From Gammaproteobacteria bacterium (GTDB lineage: Bacteria; Pseudomonadota; Gammaproteobacteria; Steroidobacterales; Steroidobacteraceae): a stretch of 32,976 bases of DNA. Positions 23,122 through 30,200 of this stretch are shown here, piece after piece. The position numbers and the translations under genes are program-made. Under the pieces are notes generated by a model. That model did not search any database and was not told the origin of the DNA. It saw nothing but the letters and a program-made list of their open reading frames with translations. The stretch covers positions 1 to 32,976 of the forward strand of contig JAGWPD010000095.1 in assembly GCA_028870705.1 (NCBI GenBank), in the 5' to 3' direction. The stretch's first letter is position 1. Every line of letters starts with the position of its first letter.

Positions 23122-24786
23122 TCATTTTTCACTCGCAGATTCCAAAGGTACGGTCCAGTCGCCCTCCGCACTGACACGTGTGCCTGCACTGTCCGTAAAG
23201 TGGACGATATATCCCCCCTTCGAGGCGAAGCGCTGGCCCGGCGCCAACGCGAGCCGCGGATAGTAGCCCGTGACCAGCCGATGCTCGAGCATCTCCTCCA
23301 CCCGCTCGACCAGGTAGTCGCGCACGAATGTGTCGACCATATGATTGATCGTTTCCGAAACAATTGCGCACACTAAGTAGGTGTCGGTCTGCGCCTGTTC
23401 GGCCACGATCGGAATCTGCCGCATGCGAAACCAGCCCAATGGGTAATCCATCTGCACGCGCCGCCGGTCGGGCAGATTGAACGGGTAGCTCATGTGGGTC
23501 GCGGCGCGCCACGCTGCCGGGAGCGGAGCGTGCTCGAGCCCACCCATGCGGCCGGACATATATGCCGCCACATCATGTGGGGGTACCAGCGCGAGTGCCG
23601 CCAGGTCCGGCGCACGCAACCACAACACCAGCAGCTCACCGGGCCCCGTCTGGCCTACACGTTCACGCAGTTCGCTTTGCGTGGCCCTGGCGCCCAGGCT
23701 GCGATTGACGACCCGCAGCCCGGATTGGTGCAATTCCTTGTCCAGCGCGGCGGCTGCTTCGACCCCGACGTCGCCCGCGCGAAAAATCTGCACCACGCGT
23801 GACACCGGCACCGCCCGCTGGCGATCGCGAATCGCCTGAGCTAGCAGTTGCGCTTCCAGCAACACACCCTTGGAAAGATAAAGCGTATCGAAGTCGCTTT
23901 CGCGGTCGACTGGCAAGTCGACATTCGGGAACAGGCAGGGCAGCTCGGCAGCCTCGCAGAAATGATGCACCGGCGCCCAGCTGTGACCACCGACGCCCGA
24001 GATCACGGCGAACACCGGGGTTGCCGCAAGCTTCGCGCGCAGCTGTGCCTCCCAGGTCTCGGGCGCACCGGTGAGCTGCCAGACGTTCAGCGCCCAGCGC
24101 CGATTGACCTTGAACATCATGCGTCGCGAAGAATGCAGCCGCGGACTCTCGGCCCGGGTGTAATGGTTCTTGTCGTCGAAGAACTTCTCCAGCACCTCGA
24201 TCACGCCCTTCGCCACAGCCGGGTCGGCCTCCGGCGTGATGATGGTCGCGAAATGCAGCGCCGAGGGCGTTACACCGGGGACCTCGGCAGGCGCGAGCCG
24301 CCGCAGGTAGGCAATCAGCGAGCTCATCTGCGCGTCGTCGAGCTGGAAGTGCGGCATGAGGTAGCTGAGTGGCCGACCGTCGGCATCGATCCCCGTGCGT
24401 ATCGCGCGTGCCAGGGTCTCGTCGGTGTAGGGTTCGCGATCGGCCCGCATGCCCTCGACGTACGGCAGGTCCAGTTCATCGGCTGCCGCAGCGCGCGGAT
24501 GAAACAGGTATCTGCCGGCGATCGGGGGAATCGTCCGCCGGCCTTCCTTCATCCCCAGACCGCTGCGGCGATGACAGTTGACACACGCCGCAACCGCGCC
24601 CTCGACGCCCATGCCGGCCTCGCGCTCGGCTCGCAACGGTTCGCCGGAGGGCAACAGACCCAGGCGGTAAATCCTCTCGCCCGCCTCGTCGGCGTGCGCC
24701 CCGGCAGCGGTCATTGTGCCCCCGAGCATGACGAGCACGGCAAGCGGCGCGATGCGCGATCGCCACCCGAGCAACGCGGGAATCAT
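23122..24786 (-). CDS. Periplasmic c-type cytochrome fused to ABC-type substrate-binding-like domain
   Basis: The product is 554 aa with signal peptide about 1-32 (ending GAHA). Residues about 35-170 are a class I cytochrome c: heme motif CVNCH at 68-72, then RRSGLGMKEG, and a distal Met in PLSYLMPHFQLDD that probably ligates heme. From about residue 185 to the end there is a type 1 periplasmic-binding-protein-like fold. Its blocks include TPVFAVISGVGGHSWAPVHH, LPCLFPNVDLPVDRES, LLAQAIRDRQRAVPVSRVVQ and GPGELLVLWLRAPDLAAL; a C-terminal part carries ETINHMVDTFVRDYLVERVE. It is the last gene of the operon, and its ATG overlaps the SCO gene stop (ATGA). It could deliver or accept electrons while sensing a ligand; no transporter genes are adjacent. 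Confidence 0.85.
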   Translation of the reverse strand: MIPALLGWRSRIAPLAVLVMLGGTMTAAGAHADEAGERIYRLGLLPSGEPLRAEREAGMGVEGAVAACVNCHRRSGLGMKEGRRTIPPIAGRYLFHPRAAAADELDLPYVEGMRADREPYTDETLARAIRTGIDADGRPLSYLMPHFQLDDAQMSSLIAYLRRLAPAEVPGVTPSALHFATIITPEADPAVAKGVIEVLEKFFDDKNHYTRAESPRLHSSRRMMFKVNRRWALNVWQLTGAPETWEAQLRAKLAATPVFAVISGVGGHSWAPVHHFCEAAELPCLFPNVDLPVDRESDFDTLYLSKGVLLEAQLLAQAIRDRQRAVPVSRVVQIFRAGDVGVEAAAALDKELHQSGLRVVNRSLGARATQSELRERVGQTGPGELLVLWLRAPDLAALALVPPHDVAAYMSGRMGGLEHAPLPAAWRAATHMSYPFNLPDRRRVQMDYPLGWFRMRQIPIVAEQAQTDTYLVCAIVSETINHMVDTFVRDYLVERVEEMLEHRLVTGYYPRLALAPGQRFASKGGYIVHFTDSAGTRVSAEGDWTVPLESASEK

Positions 24787-25379
24787 TCTGTCGCGAGCAA
24801 CAGACGATACTGGCGCAGCAGTTCCGCCGGGCTCGCGAAACCGTCAATGCGCAACCACGGTTGGCTCGGGGCGATCCGCATCAGCGTCACGGGCGCGTGG
24901 CTCATCTTGTCGCCGCGATACACATCGAAGGCCCGCTGCGCGCTCTGGCTCTGCGCCAGTGTGCCGGTGTATTGATTCCAGCCGGCCCGGGCACCAAATT
25001 GCTTTGCGTACGCGCGTAAGCGCGCCGGCGAATCCTGCTCCGGATCGGTCGATATGGACATCAGGTGCACGCGTGCACTGTCAGTGCCCAGCTGGCGCTG
25101 GAAATCGGCGAACACCTGGCTCATCAGCGGACAGATAGAGCTGCAGCTGGTGAAGATGAAATTGAGCACCACCGGGCGCCCATCGTCCATTTCCCGCGCC
25201 AGCGACACGCGGCCTCCGTCCTGGCGCACCAGCGAAATGGCGGGCACCGCATAGTTGACGGTCGAAATGGTGGGCTGCGTCGCAGCCTGGGTCGCCAGCC
25301 CAAAGGTCATGAGCACCGTGACGTAGCAATAGGCGCGGCAGGTCATGCGCTGGCTGCCAGTGGTTATGGGCGAATTCAA
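24783..25379 (-). CDS. SCO1/SenC family protein
   Basis: The product is 198 aa if the TTG at 25379, which overlaps the upstream stop as TTGA, is used. ATG 25346 would give 187 aa and still keep the signal peptide (VTVLMTFGLATQAA). The thioredoxin-like fold carries the SCO metal/thiol motif with Cys79 and Cys83 (FTSCSSICPLMS). The STDPEQDSP segment follows, and a histidine (His161 in MSHAPVTLM) sits where SCO proteins have their third copper ligand. SCO proteins deliver copper to cytochrome oxidase CuA or act as periplasmic thiol-disulfide proteins. Here no oxidase genes are in view, and the neighbour is a cytochrome c fusion. Copper supply or redox maintenance for this operon is the likely role. 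Confidence 0.9.
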   Translation of the reverse strand: MNSPITTGSQRMTCRAYCYVTVLMTFGLATQAATQPTISTVNYAVPAISLVRQDGGRVSLAREMDDGRPVVLNFIFTSCSSICPLMSQVFADFQRQLGTDSARVHLMSISTDPEQDSPARLRAYAKQFGARAGWNQYTGTLAQSQSAQRAFDVYRGDKMSHAPVTLMRIAPSQPWLRIDGFASPAELLRQYRLLLATE

Positions 25380-26191
25380 GTCGGCTTGGCGAAGCGCTGC
25401 GCGTCGAGGTGCACATTCACGCCCACGTGCTCGAGCGCGATGCGCTCACTGCGCGCCACCCCCTGCACGCTGGTCTCGATCAAGTGCGCTATGACCAGCC
25501 CGTCGACCTTGCGGTAGTCGCGCAAGTACACCACCACACCATGCATCCGGCCGTCGAGCCGGCGCGGTGTGCCCTCCATTTTTACCTCGAGGAACGACTG
25601 CGCGTCGATCCAGTCGTGCAGCGTGCGCCCGTTCCTGAGCGTGAGTTTGAGCTTGTAAGCCGGATTCCCGTCGACAGCATCGATGCCCTCGAATTCGATC
25701 CGGGTGCCCTTGGCCGCGTAGTCGACCAGCAGGCCATCGAGGTCCGGCTGGCCGGCCGCGAGCTTGGCTTCCTCGGCGGTGTAAGGCTCGACTTCATGCC
25801 GGTTCAGGAACGGACGCAGCTTCCAGCCCTGGGTACCGTCGTACACCTGCACGGCGGTCTGGCCATTGAACTGCAGCTCCAGGCGCGACTTGCGGCCGCG
25901 CTGCATATCGAGCGTAAACGGCAACTTCACCTGGGCGGTCGGGTCCAGGTTGGGCGGTGGCGCCGGCATGCCCGGTGCTTTGATGTAGTGCTGGCTGTTG
26001 CCGCCGGCGTCCATCTTGCCCGCCCAGCTCATGGTCTGCAGCGCGTGCCAGGCGGACAGCCCACCGCGCGCGGCAATGTTGCGCTCGACGATCGCTTCCG
26101 CGCTGAGCTTGGGCGGCGGGGCCGTGGCGCCGCTTGCCAGCGCCGGCGCCACCGCCAGCACCATCCATACGAGTGGTCTTGCTCGGAACAT
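25376..26191 (-). CDS. LolA-like outer-membrane lipoprotein-sorting family protein
   Basis: The product is 271 aa with signal peptide about 1-22 (MFRARPLVWMVLAVAPALAS). After KLSAEAIVERNIAARGGLSA comes a chain of beta strands typical of the LolA/LolB half-barrel: MSWAGKMDA, VKLPFTLDMQRGRKSRLELQ, VQVYDGTQGWKLRP, FEGIDAVDGNPAYKLKLTL, LHDWIDAQSFLEVKMEG. The end reads VVVYLRDYRKVDGLVIAHLI then ETSVQGVARSERIALEHVGV. This matches 'outer membrane lipoprotein-sorting protein' homologues that are not LolA itself and whose cargo is unknown. It is the fourth visible gene of the operon, between an unknown exported protein (29 bp away) and SCO (4-bp overlap). It may carry a hydrophobic ligand or protein in the periplasm. 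Confidence 0.8.
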   Translation of the reverse strand: MFRARPLVWMVLAVAPALASGATAPPPKLSAEAIVERNIAARGGLSAWHALQTMSWAGKMDAGGNSQHYIKAPGMPAPPPNLDPTAQVKLPFTLDMQRGRKSRLELQFNGQTAVQVYDGTQGWKLRPFLNRHEVEPYTAEEAKLAAGQPDLDGLLVDYAAKGTRIEFEGIDAVDGNPAYKLKLTLRNGRTLHDWIDAQSFLEVKMEGTPRRLDGRMHGVVVYLRDYRKVDGLVIAHLIETSVQGVARSERIALEHVGVNVHLDAQRFAKPT

Positions 26192-26220
26192 ATGCGGGCT
26201 CCCGCACGCTCACGCGCGCT

Positions 26221-26694
26221 CTAATTCGCCACAATCAGGCCGTCAACGCGGAACGAGCCGATGACCACGCTGACGCGATCGCCGGCCGTGACCACGCCAC
26301 CTTTGTTCGAGAACAGCACCCAGTAGGTCTTGCCCGCTTCGGCGGCGCCGGATTGGCGCAGCGGCCCTACCTTCTCCATGGTGGGCACGGACAGTACCGC
26401 GCCGGCGCGCTCGTCGAGCAGGCTGGGATTGGACACCTTGTCGAGCAACGGCTTGGCCAGGCGTGCGTCAACGATGCGGTAGCTGAAGCGCACCAGCTGG
26501 CCAGACTCTGCGAGCTGCGCTCTGAGCTGATCCACGCCCCAGGTGGCGCTGTAGTAGCTGCGCGCACTGGCCGGCATTTCCCCGGCCGCGTAACGCGAGG
26601 CGTGCCTTAGGCGCGTGGCCGGCGCGGAGGCCGCCATCCCGACCGAGGCCAGGCAGAGCCCAAGCACCAGCCAAATGCCCGCCGGCCTGCGCAT
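26221..26694 (-). CDS. Exported protein of unknown function
   Basis: The product is 157 aa from ATG 26694 (a GTG two codons upstream, at 26700, is possible). It has a signal peptide about 1-24 (WLVLGLCLASVGMAASA). The mature protein has a helical N-terminal third (RYAAGEMPASARSYYSATWG) and a beta-rich core. The core includes SGQLVRFSYRIVDARLAKPL, PSLLDERAGAVLSVPTMEKV, GKTYWVLFSNKGGVVTAGDR and VSVVIGSFRVDGLIV. I recognise this pattern as recurring in uncharacterised proteins but know no function for it. It begins 7 bp after the stop of the LTxxQ protein gene, so it is clearly in the same operon. Confidence 0.75.
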   Translation of the reverse strand: MRRPAGIWLVLGLCLASVGMAASAPATRLRHASRYAAGEMPASARSYYSATWGVDQLRAQLAESGQLVRFSYRIVDARLAKPLLDKVSNPSLLDERAGAVLSVPTMEKVGPLRQSGAAEAGKTYWVLFSNKGGVVTAGDRVSVVIGSFRVDGLIVAN

Positions 26695-26701
26695 CGGCAC
26701 C

Positions 26702-27205
26702 CTACCCCGCCTGCTGGTGACTGGCCGCGTCCAGCCAGTCCTGGACGCTGGGCGCGGTTGGGTCGTGCGCCGGACGTTGTGGCCGCGGCGGATTGAATTG
26801 CTTGCGCTGTTCGGGGGTCAACAACGCGCGCATGCGATCGGCCGCGGCGACGCCGATGGCACGCGTGGCGTGGATGCGATTCGCGGCATCGATCCCCGGA
26901 TCACGCCACACCTGCCGCACCTGCTCGCGCTGCCACGCCAGCAGCGCCCGCAGTTGCGCTTGCTGACGGGCATCGAGGTGCAGCTGCCGCGCGTACAGCT
27001 CGACGCGCCTTTCGAGCCCGTCGCCGTGATCGCGCGAAATTGGCGCCTGCGCTGCAGCCGACACCACGGGGCCCGTGGCGGCCGCAGCGTCCATGCATAC
27101 GCCAGCCATGGTCATCAGCGCCCCGAGCGCAAGCGCGCACTGCCCGCGGTTGGTGCCGCGGGCAGTGCCGATCTTCGTGGCCGCCTGCAGCCTACGGTGT
27201 CGCAT
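26702..27205 (-). CDS. Spy/CpxP-like LTxxQ-motif periplasmic protein
   Basis: The product is 167 aa. The ATG at 27205 lies inside the end of the giant upstream gene (14-bp overlap in another frame). The signal peptide is atypical, with 21 basic/polar residues before the hydrophobic core (CALALGALMTMAGVCMDAAA). The mature part is almost all helix: GLERRVELYARQLHLDARQQ, AQLRALLAWQREQVRQVWRD, RIHATRAIGVAAADRMRALL. It ends in the family motif LTPEQ (129-133) followed by RKQF and a Pro-rich tail. Spy and CpxP are periplasmic helical chaperone or metal-stress proteins with LTxxQ repeats. This one is probably a periplasmic chaperone for the operon's large exported protein or part of a metal response. 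Confidence 0.75.
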   Translation of the reverse strand: MRHRRLQAATKIGTARGTNRGQCALALGALMTMAGVCMDAAAATGPVVSAAAQAPISRDHGDGLERRVELYARQLHLDARQQAQLRALLAWQREQVRQVWRDPGIDAANRIHATRAIGVAAADRMRALLTPEQRKQFNPPRPQRPAHDPTAPSVQDWLDAASHQQAG

Positions 27206-30200
27206 ACCCGGTGAGATTGGCGGTTTGCGGGCTGCCGGCTCCGTTGTCGGTGAATACCGCCGTGCCGCTGCGGTTGGTGCCGCGGGCCGAAAGCACGTTG
27301 GTGAATCTCACGGTCGCCGTGCAGGTCTGTCCGGGCGCCACCGCGGCGCCGATACAGGTGTTCGCGTCGAGACTGAAGAACCAGGAGAGAAACCCACTAC
27401 CCGCACCGCTGTTCACTGCCACATTGGTAATGGCGATCTGGGCACCGCCCGCGCCGGCCGTGTTGGTGAACGTCACCGTACCGGTACCCGAACAAGCGGC
27501 CGTATTGCCGGACAGGCAAGAGGGAACGGGGCTCGCCAGCGTGATGGTCAAGGGTGTGACCGACACGGTCGCGCGAGAGGCGACGCCGGCTCCGCTCAGC
27601 ACAACCGGCACGGGAGTCACGGTCGCACCGGGCGCGGCGACCGTCACAGACCCGTTGTAGGACTGCGCCGCGGTCGGTGCAAACCGGATCTTGATGGTGC
27701 AGGCGGCGCCGATGGCGAGGTTGGCGCCGCAGTTCGGTTGCCCTGCCGGGAAGGTACCGGTCGTGACCCGGGTGAATGGTGCCCCGATACCGGTGTAGGT
27801 CAGGTTCGCCAAGGCCGTGTTGCCGGTATTGGTCACGGTCAGGTTCTTCACGGCGCTGGTCGTGCCGGTGGCCCAATTACCGAAATCCAGCGGGCTCGGG
27901 CTCACCGCGGCGCTCAGCCGCTGCACGAACACGGTTTCGACGGCACCGATATCGGCCGGATTAACCGCGTTGTGCGGCCGCAGGCTGCCAAAGTAGTCGG
28001 TATCCGGCGCGGGCTCGTTGGCCCCAGTGTTGACGGCGATCGAAGCCGGATCGGTTGAGTAGGCGCCGAGGGTCGGCCCGTCCAGTGCCCCGCCGATCAG
28101 GCTCTGACCCGCGCTCGAGAACAATGCGAGCGGTCCGTAGCTCAGGTTGATCCAGTTGCTGCCCTCGTCGACCGTGGCGGCCGGCTGAATGTTGTTGAAC
28201 ACGAACACCGGGCTTAACCCCGTAGTCTCGGAGCGACCCGCGGGTACGTTGTAGCCCATGCCGCCGTTCTCCGGAGGCACGCGTGAGCCGTTGCAGTATT
28301 GACTGATCAGCGGTGAAGTGGCCGGAACCTGGTTACCCGTGCCATTCACGTAACCGACCGGATTGGCGGTGAGGATCGAGTTGTTTACCACCAGCGTCGG
28401 ATTGACCGAAGGCGCACCGAGAATCGGCGTGAAGCCAATCACCGCGTGGTTGGTTGGCGAAGTGTCGCCGCGCACACCGACGTCCCAATAGTTCGCGCCG
28501 CTCATGCAATCTCCAGTCGCGTGCTGGTTCAGGGCGGGGAACAAGCCCACCAGATTCTGCTGTGACTGGTTGCCGCTGCCCTTGAACGGATCTTTGACTT
28601 CCGCACCGGTCGCGTCCGCGTAGGCCACGTGGAACGCTCTGTTCTGCCAGAACAAGTCGTTCGCGACGGCGGGCATCGAGAGCGTGCGGCAGCGGCCGTT
28701 GGTGCGTGAGAGCTGTGAATCGGCGGCATTGCCGTAGTTGTAACCCGCCGGGCAAACCACCAGCAGCGGCAGGCTCGCGATCAGGTTGGGTGTATTGACC
28801 GTGGTCACCAATCCCGCCGGCTGCGGAATATGTGGTGCGTCCGTCGCCAGGCACCCGGGCGCCTGCGGCATGCCGGGGTCCGGCTGCAGGCAACCCGGCG
28901 CGGGTGAGGCGGCCATGCCGGCGCCCAGGGCCTTGAACAGCACGCCGGCCGAAGCGGTCGTATCGTTCGATGCGATGGTGTTGTTGATCAGCCGCACCTT
29001 CAGTGCGTCTTCGAGCGACACGCCCGCGCCGTCCCAGCCCGCCACGTTGTTGGCGATGATGTTATTGGTCACGGTCACGTCGTGCCAGCGGTTTGGATTG
29101 GTCGGGAAGGCGCTCACTTCGGTGCCGTTGACCTGCTGCAGACGCAATCCGCCGCCGCTGCCGCTCTCGGCACTGTTGCCGAGGATCAGGTTGGCATCGA
29201 TCCGCAACCCGGAGCCGGTGCCGTCGCCGATACCCGGCACGCAGTCGTTGTCCGTGAAGCTGCCGCATTCATTGCCATCGGCCAGCACGCGATCCGAGTT
29301 GGCGCCCACGATCGCCAGGCCACCACCGTTGGTGGGCAAGGTCGGGTTGACGCTCTGGTTGAACAGGATCCAGTTGTTGTGGATCCGGCCATTGACGCTA
29401 AGGCCCAGGTGCTCCATGCCGCCGCCGTCGCCAGTGCTCAGGTTGCCGGCAATCCAGTTGTGATCTATCTCATAGTTGTCGGCGCCGGCGCTCACGGTGA
29501 GGCCGCCGCCTCCGGACGGAGTGCCGGAGAACAGCGCGTCGCCGAGCGATGCATTGTTGTAGATATCGTTGTGGTGCACGTGCACGCCGACATTCAGCTG
29601 GAACGGGATCGCGCCATTGACCGGCGTGCCCGACAGTGGCGGGCACAGCGGCGCCGGCGTCGGCACGCCCGGACCACAGATCGTGCCGTCGTTGATGTAA
29701 GCCGGTGGCGTCTCGCCATTGCCCAGGTTGATGCCACCCGAGAGCGTGCCGTGATTCGCCGACAGGCGGTTGTTGGCCACATCAAGATTGTGGTTCCAAC
29801 CGTGGATGAATATGCCGCCACCGCCTTGCGAACTGTTGATGATGCTCAGGCCGTCGATGCGCGACGGGTTGCAATGGAAGTTGCTGGTGCCGTAGTCGTA
29901 CATGGTCCGCGCGGTGGTGGATGAGTTGCAGTCGGTGTTGCGGCCATCCAGATAGCGGCTGCCATCGGGGAAAGCGCCCGCCACGCCGGGCGTCGCCTGG
30001 CCCCACAGGTCGGTACTGCCGTTGGGAACGCGCACACCGCGCCCCAGCACCGTCACACCGGCACCTTCGTAGGCGCCCATCAGCGTCGGCTCCTGCAATA
30101 CCTGCGCCAGGTTGCCGTTGCTCGAGGCATCCCAGCCCACGAAGCCCTCGAAGGGAATGCGGTCGACGCGCAGATACATGTCGTCCGGGCAGACAAAGCC

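Noticed and set aside
23848-24975. 375-aa open frame on the plus strand
   Set aside because: It is antisense to the cytochrome fusion and SCO genes, which carry CVNCH and CxxxC motifs in their own frames.
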